Part shown: piece by piece, positions 28,001-33,702 of the stretch
Layout: each line of letters starts with the position of its first letter
How positions within the stretch are numbered: position 1 is the first letter of the stretch
Source of the DNA: CAUPWF01 sp963515125
GTDB taxonomy: Bacteria > Bacillota > Clostridia > Lachnospirales > Lachnospiraceae
Direction of reading: 5' to 3'
NCBI GenBank assembly: GCA_052116865.1
Contig: JBQKKG010000007.1
Location: 159,697-223,696, forward strand
Length of the DNA: 64,000 nucleotides
Program-made: the position numbers and the translations under genes
The notes under the pieces: model-generated
Seen by the model: the letters and a program-made list of their open reading frames with translations, nothing else
Told to the model about the DNA's origin: nothing
The model's database searches: none

Positions 28001-28508
28001 GTAAACCATTCTTTGCAGCTACAATAATTTCAAGCTTTTGCTCCTCTGTAAGTTCTGTTTTCTGTGCCACTACCGAAAGAGACTCAGAAGGGGCAATCTC
28101 TTTTGCAACTTCACCAACTGAAATGATAGGTTCAGACTCTACAACAATTTCTTCACTTTCAAGCTTAACATCTACTACTTCCTGTATCTTTTGTTCTTCT
28201 TTTGTTTCTTCTAATATCTCAGATACTGGAGTGATATCTTCAGCAACAGCAGAATTTGTTTCTTCCCATGCAAATAAAGCTGCCGCCATATGTTTACAAT
28301 TGCTTCCTGCCTTGGCATATGGGCATGTACACCTTAATTCTGTTATTTGATCTATAGACTTTGTTATTTCTACATGAAAGATTTCAAGCCCTTCAATGTC
28401 AGCAGATATTATACGATCTGTAAAATTCAGATTATGAACAGAATCACTCCTTATATAATCCTGTCCTCCGTTTAGTATATTTTCTTTAAATAGTTTTTTC
28501 CACTCCAT
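22011..28508 (-). CDS. Giant SWIM / transglutaminase-like / SF1 helicase / nuclease protein
   Basis: This ~2,165-residue protein reads in order: a SWIM zinc finger (C-x-C-x8-C-x-H, near 60-73); a transglutaminase-like segment (HLGTCMDMT, then HSHIFAGVWLV, near 380-410); a DUF4011-like segment beginning WERKLLDLSMRNMLIN (near 540); an SF1 helicase with Walker A GPPGTGKSQT (near 840) and Walker B FDEASQLP (near 1456); a Vsr/MTES_1575-type nuclease fold (VDLAVINP, VMLDGDSYK, near 1770-1830); and a DUF3320-type C-terminus. I start at the ATG at 28508, with GGGGA six bases upstream, rather than one two codons earlier. Helicase-nuclease fusions of this kind are associated with conflict systems. Next to DarTG in an island, a defence role is likely but inferred. 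Confidence 0.88.
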   Translation of the reverse strand: MEWKKLFKENILNGGQDYIRSDSVHNLNFTDRIISADIEGLEIFHVEITKSIDQITELRCTCPYAKAGSNCKHMAAALFAWEETNSAVAEDITPVSEILEETKEEQKIQEVVDVKLESEEIVVESEPIISVGEVAKEIAPSESLSVVAQKTELTEEQKLEIIVAAKNGLQLTFEIDDVMTYALQQQGVDIVDEVCIKNTTDKDINDLIVRITSDTNLINVFEIGVEKIRVGEDVLLKRLKVHVNGDYLASLTERITCQIKVEVCFENQVLISDEKEIVALAFDQWPGLKYTPEVLTAFSMPNHPVITSLIQLAAQYLEKWTGDPSLAGYQFDDPNRVKLMAAAVYAAIQQKNITYANPPSSFEVFGQRIRLADAVLEQHLGTCMDMTLLYVACLEAMGLNPIMIMMHSHIFAGVWLVEDSFSDTIMDDPTHLEKRMASGINEILVVECTAMNAGHSTDFDKAVKAAQNNVANYSNFEFVIDVARARSMGIRPLPVRMMTDAGFVVKHEDRAEKDVTSAPTAMARTFDLSDLGGKTKATKQLQWERKLLDLSMRNMLINMRFTKAVVPLLAENLGIIEDTLSDGEEFQVLPRPDNMEIHGEGIPIEALTDLGPFSEFIVLEGKHKKLHSFYPEKELTSSLTKMFRSAKTSLEENGASTLFLALGLLRWIEGKKPEGVGRYAPIILLPIDITRKSASKGYTMRMRDEDAQINITLLEFLKQNYDLEILGLNPLPVDEHGLDLPKIYAIVRHSILNFPGWDIVEAGFIGNFSFSQFVMWNDIHSHSDMLVRNNIVRSLINGAVDWDCSIPESVDVDEAYLPITADSSQLRAINMAAGGVSFVLHGPPGTGKSQTITAMIANALTKGQTILFVAEKMAALEVVQKRLEALGIGDFCLELHSNKATKKAVLDQLKKVLEISVYGMSTEYDKKIQDIRSMRAGLDSYVEKLHERRAFGKNLRELIDIYETIPDEGLMLRFDSAYAASVTQSDLDNQRRALSQLIAAGKGIGHPQGHPLTAVDQTVYSQTLKMDLESTVNEYKSALDGLKTSVDVFVSMLSLEAPVSEAEWFNMITYAKSVISADFIPAFLLASTNIDKDFDIPITYLQEKGALDSRRAALLNTWNEIFLQMDMNSYRAKYDEANKKFLGKGKAIANIVNELQSFAKIQVVADQIPALLATVEVFQKQEQVFAAKNSLPYEWKQLVERYPAERDLLEYKNEVQRQLEVIAQFADKIRELENSGKLSECTGTAKTIISNFDVLNEKQSKVFELLQLQFNKLNGNWYEERKNLCNSLIEHSAIIKDWIVYKQAEELCIKLGLGVVCHAYADGLGHEKVLNVYQRSIYHAIIVSVIENEPVLNSFTGNGFNEQIVQFKNLDAEFMELTKEEMYYKLTHQLPTSYESVQFSKELNILRRAISSNGRGMSIRSLFDQIPNILIRLCPCMLMSPISVAQYISADNKPFDIVIFDEASQLPTCKAVGVLARGRNAVIVGDPNQMPPTSFFAGNTVDEDNLDIEDLDSILDDCLALGMPSAHLQWHYRSKHESLIAFSNHEFYENSMLTFPSVNDREKRVSMVKVDSFFDRKKGRVNEGEAKAIVKEIKRRYKDENLGKESIGVVTFNISQQTLIEDKLQEEFSKDIEFDKWANEREEKLFVKNLENVQGDERDIILFSIAFGPDEEDKLSLNFGPLNKEGGWKRLNVAVSRARSEMVVFTTMTADMIDLKRTKSKGVESLKNFLEFAEKGKIQLSYAEMQQRKEQGILDCICVELDKAGYKYQKAVGHSKFKVDLAVINPFNPDEYILGVMLDGDSYKQSANTKDREVAQASVLGTLGWELHRIWTMDWWDNKDKEISKLLDILAYKKADYDGPIIEKSSEEKPNQTVDTEDTVSKENEEKIVQAEGIIESSLEGVKDNNAEVALTLENEVAAESALNPKVSEFVGMTEEAVGVQMSLINNTGVKEMPKAADIIEEKPVLVAEKKSLEGGYISRDYISADVEVTPVSTSDYVGKSAIIQIVAHMQKIIDIEAPISYDRLIRRTLRSFDISRASAQTTESTEKALKKARCKSNKQNGIKYLWREDQDPDAYNIYRVDVNLEDKRSLNDVTQQELKNAVCKTLQDNGPMSKDDLIKGTIRTMGYGRSGAALVDAVERGIKYGRRIGEIEIDDFKRFVLANN

Positions 28509-28525
28509 AGCCATTCCCCATTCAT

Positions 28526-29908
28526 TTATAGTGCATCAACCATCCTGTTAAATGATCTTCTTAATTTAGTATTTACTAATTCTTCCTCAAAACAATCATT
28601 TATACCTGATTCAATAATTTCCTTGAACAATTCCTTTGAGCATATATTCATTGGTAACTGCCAAGTATATAACTGATCTATCATTTCTGAATCATAAAAA
28701 TCTTTACATTTACTCAAAGACTTAATATTCCCTGGTGCAAGTAAAATACATATTTGAAAATCTTCCTTTAATCTCTTTTTTGTTAAAATCCCCTCTCTAT
28801 AGAGATGGTAACAATTCTCTCCCTCAATACCGCTAAAGTCTAAATAAAACACCTTAAGTAACATTTCTAAAGCATCAGACATATTACCCTTCTCTCTAAG
28901 GATCTGATGCAAGCTCAAGTAGAGATTTCTCTGTTCTTGCAAATCGGCTGTTTTAAGACGATCATTTATGATTCTCCAAACAACATTTATATATGCTTCT
29001 CCTGGTTTAGCGCATGAATCATATTCCATCCATGTTATTCCCCAGCTGTGCTTATGTAGTTCTGCATATGCCTCATGTTCATCCAAGAACTTCTGACCTT
29101 CTGCAGATAATACATATAATCTGTCTGGACAATATTTTTCTATCAAATCAGATTCAGCATTTTCAATAATTCTATCAATAAGTTCTGCTTTCTTACCAGA
29201 AACAGGTTTACTCAAAGCTACGAGAATCTCTTTTAATTCAGGTACCTTCAATGCATCAAGCTTTTCATTAGGGGTTGCTTCAACAAAATATCCTTCACTG
29301 ATTAATTTCTTGTGGTAGTCAACACAATCTCTAATACCGCATTCATAAAGGAAATATGAAGCATATTCACCATTTCTTCTTATAGGACTTGGTTTTCTAA
29401 AAGCCCAAAAGAAAACGGTTTTAGCATAATTTCCCTGTAAAGGTGGGATTTCAAGTTCAGATCTTTCAATATGAAAATCTACAGTAATTGAGCCTACGTT
29501 TGCAGCTGCTTTCGGTTGTTCTTCCTTTTTAGCAACCAGCATTTCTTTAGTTTTGGGTCTTTCATTTGGCATTGAAGCATATGGTGTAGCCTTATATGGC
29601 ATTTCATCAACTGTTTTTTGCTTAGTACGCGGTCTTCCAGCTTTTCTATCTAATACTTTCTGTATGTACTCTCGCTGCTTTTCTTCCTTCCAGAAGAGTT
29701 GCTTGCGATAGGACATATAAGTTATTGCTACAAATGGAATTGATATTATTACAAATGCGACTCCATACTCACTCCATTCTGGAAGAGATACCATTGCCAC
29801 AAGCAATTCAAATAAAGCAGCTGGCCAAAACAAAATTTTCCATAGGATTGTTCCTAAACCACTTTTTAGTATTTTCTTTTCTTCATCTGTAAAATTTCTT
29901 TTAGCCAT
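28526..29908 (-). CDS. Membrane protein with SAP-like segment, unknown function
   Basis: The 460-residue protein has two hydrophobic segments near its N-terminus (about 18-40 and 48-65), a basic linker with KAGRPRTKQK, and a soluble remainder that contains a SAP-like helix-extended-helix (ALKVPELKEILVALSKPVSGKKAELIDRI, split here as LKVPELKEIL and GKKAELIDRI). SAP motifs often bind DNA. It lies 17 bases upstream of the giant helicase gene and is cotranscribed, so the two may form a membrane-tethered DNA-acting complex. No family name can be given. Confidence 0.75.
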   Translation of the reverse strand: MAKRNFTDEEKKILKSGLGTILWKILFWPAALFELLVAMVSLPEWSEYGVAFVIISIPFVAITYMSYRKQLFWKEEKQREYIQKVLDRKAGRPRTKQKTVDEMPYKATPYASMPNERPKTKEMLVAKKEEQPKAAANVGSITVDFHIERSELEIPPLQGNYAKTVFFWAFRKPSPIRRNGEYASYFLYECGIRDCVDYHKKLISEGYFVEATPNEKLDALKVPELKEILVALSKPVSGKKAELIDRIIENAESDLIEKYCPDRLYVLSAEGQKFLDEHEAYAELHKHSWGITWMEYDSCAKPGEAYINVVWRIINDRLKTADLQEQRNLYLSLHQILREKGNMSDALEMLLKVFYLDFSGIEGENCYHLYREGILTKKRLKEDFQICILLAPGNIKSLSKCKDFYDSEMIDQLYTWQLPMNICSKELFKEIIESGINDCFEEELVNTKLRRSFNRMVDAL

Positions 29909-29944
29909 TACCTTATCTCCTCACTTTGTATCTAGCTGATTAAT

Positions 29945-30154
29945 CTATTTTTCATCTGGAACAAATTCCAAAATATCTCCTACTTCACATTCAAGAGTCT
30001 TACAAATCTTCTCTAGAGACTGTGTACTCACATGCTCATTCTTTCCAAGCTTTGCAAGCACATTTGTGGTAAGTCCTGCTTGATCTCTGAGATCAACTTT
30101 CTTCATTTCTTTGTCAATCAATATCTTCCATAATTTGTTATAGCGGACTGCCAT
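29945..30154 (-). CDS. XRE/Cro-type transcriptional regulator
   Basis: This 69-residue helix-turn-helix protein (VDLRDQAGLTTNVLAKLGKNEHVSTQSLEKICKTL, in short a Cro/C1 fold with CEVGDILEF at the end) is the first gene of the minus-strand cargo operon. It begins at ATG with GAAAGG upstream. A promoter and an inverted repeat directly upstream suggest autoregulation and control of the whole helicase-DarTG operon. Confidence 0.9.
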   Translation of the reverse strand: MAVRYNKLWKILIDKEMKKVDLRDQAGLTTNVLAKLGKNEHVSTQSLEKICKTLECEVGDILEFVPDEK

Positions 30155-30193
30155 ATTTATGCCTTTCTATAATAAAGCAACAATAGTTACAAC

Positions 30194-30209
30194 AAGTGAA
30201 AAAACACTT
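30194..30209. promoter_or_regulatory. Inverted repeat, candidate XRE operator
   Basis: AAGTG, six A, CACTT lies between the -10 box (30220-30215) and the XRE start, where a bound dimer would block initiation or early elongation. Confidence 0.55.
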
Positions 30210-30214
30210 ATTAT

Positions 30215-30243
30215 ATTATATCACTCGGCATACTATCCTTCAA
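30215..30243 (-). promoter_or_regulatory. Promoter of the cargo operon
   Basis: TTGAAG (30243-30238), 17 bases, TATAAT (30220-30215) on the minus strand. It would drive XRE, the SAP-like protein, the giant helicase and darTG as one transcript. Confidence 0.65.
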
Positions 30244-30312
30244 ATGAAAATTGAATTTCTCAATCACAAATCACCCTGTATTTTCTGTCAAAAAATATAC
30301 CTCAACTTCACC

Positions 30313-30333
30313 ACTACACCATTTACTACACCA
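30313..30333. other. Candidate integrase arm sites, right end
   Basis: ACTACACCA at 30313-30321 and 30325-30333, matching the pair at 18214-18233 in sequence and orientation. Confidence 0.6.
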
Positions 30334-30381
30334 ATTCCGCATCCATTGACACTATCAGACACTTCCACATAAAAACAAAAA

Positions 30382-30418
30382 ATGCCATAGAACCCAGTAT
30401 TTCCAAGTTCTACAGCAT
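30382..30418 (-). terminator. Strong terminator at the island's right end
   Basis: 12-base arms (30382-30393, 30407-30418) with two wobbles are followed on the minus strand by TTTTTTGTTTTT. It would stop transcription entering the island from the decayed element to the right. Confidence 0.85.
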
Positions 30419-30451
30419 CTGTTAACGTAAGACAAAAATCAACTACAACTG

Positions 30452-30472
30452 TCAAGAGGTGAGTGCTAATTC
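30452..30472. other. Attachment core, distal side
   Basis: Identical 21-bp copy of 18110-18130 in the same orientation. Bases to the left belong to the island; bases to the right belong to the neighbouring decayed element. Confidence 0.9.
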
Positions 30473-30532
30473 ATTTCTAAACTTTTTATTAAATGCTTAT
30501 AAACACTGAATTTACAAGGTTTATAGCCTTGT

Positions 30533-30961
30533 TCATCTTGCCGATAGTTCTGTTTCTTCACATCCAAGGAAATGGTGCAATGCGTTTGCTACCCTTGATA
30601 TTCCATCCCACTCTAATGAATTGAGCTTGTCCTGAATCGGATGAAATTTATATTCAGCTGCAACGATACGAATTCCACCTTCTACCTGTGAATTTGAATT
30701 TCGTATTCCGTAATCTTCCATAATGAGTGCCACCTGATGCAAATCATCATCAAAGCAATGCGCTCTCTTGTTCCAAGGCGTACTCTTCACTACATCCACT
30801 CGATCTGTAAGGAGATTCCTTCGAAATATACCTTCTAGTATTGGGTCCTGTTCTAATATACTAATAATATTTTTCACACCTCGCATCACCTTACCGTTTT
30901 CGTTTACTATAAGTGTTTCTCTGATTTCGGCTCTCTTCGATTTCAATAACTCTTTGTCCAA
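30533..30961 (-). pseudogene. VirE-family / phage-type primase-helicase, N-terminal fragment
   Basis: The 142 residues match the start of virulence-associated-E proteins of mobile elements (NENGKVMRGVKNIISILEQDP, then LNSLEWDGISRVANALHHFLG). Full-length members run to several hundred residues with a P-loop after this point; here the frame ends soon after HHFLG, 61 bases before the att core. The fragment overlaps the primase remnant by 71 bases. It is a broken gene. Confidence 0.75.
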
Positions 30962-31440
30962 TCTTTTCTACCTCCCCATTGTACTGTTCATAAAAATCGT
31001 TTATCTCTTCATGACTGCCAAACAGCAGTCCATCTTCTAAATATTCACTTTTGGTCCACTGGTCCAAAGCTTCTACAAAATGCTCATTCCATTCCTCATC
31101 CATACCTTTTGGAGCATAGATTTTCTTCCATTCCTTTAGGATGTTGGCATAATCTGCTACGGTTCGAAATGCCTTGGTAATCTTTTGTATTGAAACATTG
31201 GGTTCCTTCTTAACACATCTAGTAGGATTGGTTGACTTTGCCAATTTGATTTCATTTTCATCTGTAACCAATCCATAATCTGCCGCAAGCTTACCCGCTG
31301 CATCCTTTACTGACAAATTAAAATACATCGACACGAAGTCAATAACATCTCCCGATGCGCCACATCCAAAGTAGTAGAAACGCTTGTCTACCTTCATACT
31401 TGGATGCTTGTCATTGTTGCTTCCATCGTTCCAAGCTGAT
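30891..31440 (-). pseudogene. CHC2-type primase, N-terminally truncated
   Basis: The sequence HPSMKVDKRFYYFGCGASGDVIDFVSMYFNLS, given here only in parts, is the back half of a CHC2 zinc-finger primase domain. The first zinc ligands (the CCPFH part) are missing, and one remaining Cys is Tyr. The frame continues for about 180 residues. Its 5' end is fused out of frame to the mobilisation gene fragment near 31440, which fits a deletion between the two genes. Confidence 0.75.
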
Positions 31441-31777
31441 AGATACTCTCTTCCGGGCATGTTTTCTTATTCTGATAGATGTCCTCAATTGTTCTATTTC
31501 TTTCCGTGTGTCTGTTCATTGCATTTCTTTCATTCTGATTTGTTACAAAAGCATCGTAATTCTCTTCATAAAATCGAAGTTCTATTGCATCGAAGCTCTC
31601 ATAATTACCTTTCGAAGTAGCAGTTCTCTTTCCTGTATAACAATCCCAATAGACATTTTGCATTGCCATATTTACGTCAATATGTTCACTATGATTCAGA
31701 TCAAAATTCCGATCATTATGTTTGGGATTGTAGGAACCATTCTTGCCACTTTGACCATTGTGTCTTGTTGCTTTCAT
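31394..31777 (-). pseudogene. Mobilisation (Mob/relaxase-like) protein, N-terminal fragment
   Basis: From the ATG at 31777 (GGAGG just upstream) the protein opens KATRHNGQSGKNGSYNPKHN and reaches TCPEESIYQLGT, the well-conserved N-terminus of a large mobilisation protein family of Clostridia elements. After QLGT (about 31440) the sequence becomes that of the primase in another frame, and the reading frame stops at 31394. So over two thirds of the gene is lost. Confidence 0.75.
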
Positions 31778-31811
31778 TTTTTCCTCCATCACTGTAAAAA
31801 TTTTCTGTTAG

Positions 31812-31856
31812 ACTATCTGTGCCAAGTTAGTCAGCCTGACTGTTGCTCCAGATAGT
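31812..31856. other. Stem-loop cluster upstream of the mob remnant (possible relic oriT)
   Basis: An outer stem ACTATCTG/CAGATAGT (31812-31819, 31849-31856) encloses an inner AGTCA-GCC-TGACT hairpin (31829-31841). Transfer origins usually sit just 5' of the mobilisation gene, as here. The role is inferred from place and shape only. Confidence 0.4.
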
Positions 31857-31982
31857 ACCCAGTACGAAGTGACGCACTTTTTCATTACTTTCCCTTCCAA
31901 CAAATATTTGGGTTGAAATTTTACTGATTGCTAAATTTTCTTCAAAATTTTTTCCCCGAACATTATCAGAAGTTCCTCTCAT

Positions 31983-32023
31983 AAAGTACTTGGAGCCTGA
32001 AAAAGCTGATTGCAAAAAATCGG
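31983..32023. repeat. Dispersed ~38-bp repeat, copy 2
   Basis: Second copy of the 19764-19803 sequence, with about three differences. In both elements the copy lies 5' of the first minus-strand gene of the element's core module. Confidence 0.75.
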
Positions 32024-32168
32024 ATATATTTCTTTCAACAAAATAAATATGGGAACAAAATTTGCTAATCCTCGTTTTTACAATGTATATGGCATAATTT
32101 TCTTCTATTGACTAAAAATGATTTGATTGGTGGATTAATTTTTGAAATAAAAATAGACATGAAAAAAA

Positions 32169-32197
32169 CATTGAAACTGTTTATATCAATTTCAATG
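32169..32197 (-). terminator. Terminator of the cassette array
   Basis: CATTGAAA/TTTCAATG arms (32169-32176, 32190-32197) are followed on the minus strand by seven T. It lies after the last repeat of the array and would end transcripts from the cassette genes. The remaining bases from 31860 to 32260 hold no gene that I can support. Confidence 0.8.
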
Positions 32198-32261
32198 CTT
32201 CATAAGAAACTTGTATTTTTTTATATTTCATTAACACTTTAAGTTTGGATAAAATCACCGA

Positions 32262-32308
32262 TAACTTTTAATTTGTAACACGTAACAACTTCTCGTCAAA
32301 TCGGAATT
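32262..32308 (-). repeat. Cassette-array repeat A
   Basis: Copy of the array repeat whose plus-strand core reads AATTTGTAACACGTAACAAC; it starts a few bases after the stop of the 32312-32506 gene. Here one base of the usual TACC is changed. ATTTG and CAAAT near its ends, and ACG/CGT further in, can pair around a bulge. Confidence 0.85.
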
Positions 32309-32311
32309 GTT

Positions 32312-32506
32312 CTAATTTTTTTCCTTTTTATTATTTCTACTAATATTCGAACTTAGCAAACAAATGCCTGAGCATAAAAATACTATCCAAATCCAGACAT
32401 CCTCATGATTTACTGCATTATAAATCAAGCAAATTATACTGAGTATAATCTGTATAATCGAACAACACAGTCCTACTTTTTCTAATGTTAGTTTGTTATT
32501 CATCAT
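32312..32506 (-). CDS. Small two-helix membrane protein (cassette gene)
   Basis: The 64-residue product has two hydrophobic segments (about 12-30 and 36-54) and a basic end (SRNNKKEKN). GGAGAAA precedes a double ATG. It is bracketed by array repeats B (upstream) and A (immediately after its stop). No family was recognised. Its size and membrane nature fit small cassette-borne proteins, but no function can be claimed. Confidence 0.65.
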   Translation of the reverse strand: MMNNKLTLEKVGLCCSIIQIILSIICLIYNAVNHEDVWIWIVFLCSGICLLSSNISRNNKKEKN

Positions 32507-32520
32507 TTTCTCCTTCCATA

Positions 32521-32566
32521 AATTTTAATTTGTACCACGTAACAACAACGCGTCAAATCGAGATTT
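32521..32566 (-). repeat. Cassette-array repeat B
   Basis: Core AATTTGTACCACGTAACAAC on the plus strand. It follows the stop of the 32578-32946 gene within 12 bases and ends about 15 bases before the start of the next gene. Confidence 0.9.
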
Positions 32567-32577
32567 ATCACATTGTT

Positions 32578-32946
32578 TTACAATGCTGTAACCCAAAAAC
32601 AAATTGCTGAAATCAATGAAAGTGGTGTCATAACAACTTTTTCTTTCTTACTCCTTGAAATGCAATTCATAACTGTATTTAACGAAAGATATACTGCCAT
32701 AACAATACAGACTATTTTTGTTACATTTTTAGAGAACCATAATGGAATGATTCCACCCATTTGTAAAATTATTATTACAAAAAATATCTGTAATGCTAAT
32801 TGAAATACTAATACAATTCTAAGTTTTTTGGAAAAAACTTTATATTGTCCTCTTATTGTTAATTCCCCCAATGGCAATCCACATATTAAAAGAATGGATA
32901 ATATAATTACCACTGAAAATGTACTCGCACCTAATATTGCTATCAT
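32578..32946 (-). CDS. Four-helix membrane protein (cassette gene)
   Basis: The 122-residue protein has about four hydrophobic segments (near 4-24, 44-66, 76-94, 103-121) with basic loops (RSKKEK), so it is an inner-membrane protein. It lies between repeats C and B. A TATAAT at 32990-32985 on the minus strand may give it its own promoter within the cassette. The Shine-Dalgarno is weak (TTAGG). Function unknown. Confidence 0.65.
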   Translation of the reverse strand: MIAILGASTFSVVIILSILLICGLPLGELTIRGQYKVFSKKLRIVLVFQLALQIFFVIIILQMGGIIPLWFSKNVTKIVCIVMAVYLSLNTVMNCISRSKKEKVVMTPLSLISAICFWVTAL

Positions 32947-33073
32947 CCTAATCGTCTCTTCAAATTCATATTTGCAATATAGATATTATAACATTTACGA
33001 CCACTAAAAGCCATTGATACTTCACTAATTTTCATTTTCCTTTGATACGATAAATTCGGAGCTAACGCAACAA

Positions 33074-33107
33074 ATGGGAGTAAAATCTATTACTCTTCAA
33101 CTCCCAT
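33074..33107 (-). promoter_or_regulatory. Hairpin within the cassette between repeats C and B
   Basis: ATGGGAGT/ACTCCCAT perfect 8-base arms (33074-33081, 33100-33107) lie just after repeat C on the minus strand. The tail is only weakly T-rich. It may insulate the next cassette, which seems to have its own promoter. Confidence 0.45.
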
Positions 33108-33120
33108 CATTAAACACATT

Positions 33121-33168
33121 TACTTTTAATTTGTACCACGTAATAACTTCTCGACAAATCGGAATTTC
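33121..33168 (-). repeat. Cassette-array repeat C
   Basis: Core AATTTGTACCACGTAATAAC; it abuts the stop codon of the kinase-like gene (33170). Confidence 0.9.
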
Positions 33169-33169
33169 A

Positions 33170-33628
33170 CTATTGGCACATTGCGATTTCTATAACCTCA
33201 ATTTCATGTTTTTCCTTATATTCTTTTAATGAATTTTCAATTGCTAATTTTACATTTAAAGCATCTTCAAAAGATGCACCTCTTTTTTCACAATGTCTGT
33301 GTAATAATTCATCCGAAATATTTAAATACACTATCAAATCACAATCTAATACTATTAGTGAAAACAACGGATGACCTGGTTGTACTTTCACTCGCTCCTT
33401 TACAATTTTACTTGTAAATATCCCTATATCCTTTGTCCAAGGCTTTTGGCAAATATATGCTTCTTCTTTCTCTGAAAGTGTTGGCCACAATGCATCATCC
33501 ATATCTATTGCTTCTGGAAATTCTTTTTGTAAAGTTGATTTTCCACAACAGGTAGTTCCTAACAAACAAATTCTTTTACTCTGATTATTATTGAAAATCT
33601 CTTCAAGTTTCATAACTGTCTCATACAT
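33170..33628 (-). CDS. P-loop kinase-like protein (cassette gene)
   Basis: The 152-residue protein carries a Walker A motif LLGTTCCGKST near its N-terminus and a DMDDALWP acidic segment after it, the layout of shikimate-kinase-like small P-loop kinases (AAA_33 type). The substrate is unknown. I start at the ATG at 33628 with GGGGGAT upstream; the longer frame from 33688 would translate repeat D and is unlikely. The gene stands alone between repeats D and C, with its stop two bases from repeat C. Confidence 0.75.
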   Translation of the reverse strand: MYETVMKLEEIFNNNQSKRICLLGTTCCGKSTLQKEFPEAIDMDDALWPTLSEKEEAYICQKPWTKDIGIFTSKIVKERVKVQPGHPLFSLIVLDCDLIVYLNISDELLHRHCEKRGASFEDALNVKLAIENSLKEYKEKHEIEVIEIAMCQ

Positions 33629-33645
33629 TAATGTTATCCCCCACA

Positions 33646-33687
33646 ACTTCAAATTTGTACCACGTAACAACTTCTCAATCAATCTCA
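33646..33687 (-). repeat. Cassette-array repeat D
   Basis: Core AAATTTGTACCACGTAACAAC is conserved (first 20 bases here), but the distal side has diverged. It begins 16 bases after the hydrolase stop and ends 18 bases before the kinase start. Confidence 0.85.
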
Positions 33688-33702
33688 CTTTTCTAAATAA
33701 CT

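Larger units (their letters stand above)
18110..30472. mobile_element. 12.4-kb integrative island with defence cargo
   Basis: The bounds are identical 21-bp direct repeats at 18110-18130 and 30452-30472. Just inside one end are a tyrosine integrase and an Xis-like protein, and pairs of ACTACACCA motifs occur near both ends in the same orientation, as expected of integrase arm sites. Cargo is DarTG, a giant helicase/nuclease protein, a membrane SAP-like protein and an XRE regulator, all on the minus strand. No relaxase or conjugation gene is inside, so it would need help to transfer. Confidence 0.85.
30473..32024. mobile_element. Decayed remnant of a second mobilisable element
   Basis: Three broken minus-strand genes typical of Tn1549-like and related Clostridia elements (mobilisation protein N-terminus, CHC2-type primase, VirE-type protein) are packed end to end and abut the att core of the intact island. 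No integrase is left. The arrangement suggests that two elements used the same site in succession and this one then decayed. Confidence 0.6.

Noticed and set aside
31827..32015. 62-residue minus-strand frame 5' of the mob remnant
   Set aside because: Part of it is the dispersed 38-bp repeat, which is not open at the other copy; no start signal. A tiny relic gene cannot be fully excluded.
32262..33687. Four regularly oriented ~40-bp repeats as a CRISPR array
   Set aside because: The intervals are 212-554 bp, unequal and hold whole genes with ribosome binding sites; CRISPR spacers are about 30-40 bp and non-coding, and no cas gene is present.
32262..33687. The repeat array as a classical integron
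   Set aside because: No intI gene, no attI and no canonical RYYYAAC/GTTRRRY boxes in the repeats. I keep only the looser description 'integron-like layout'.
33629..33688. N-terminal extension of the kinase-like gene from 33688
   Set aside because: It would translate repeat D and lacks a ribosome binding site; the ATG at 33628 has GGGGGAT at good spacing.
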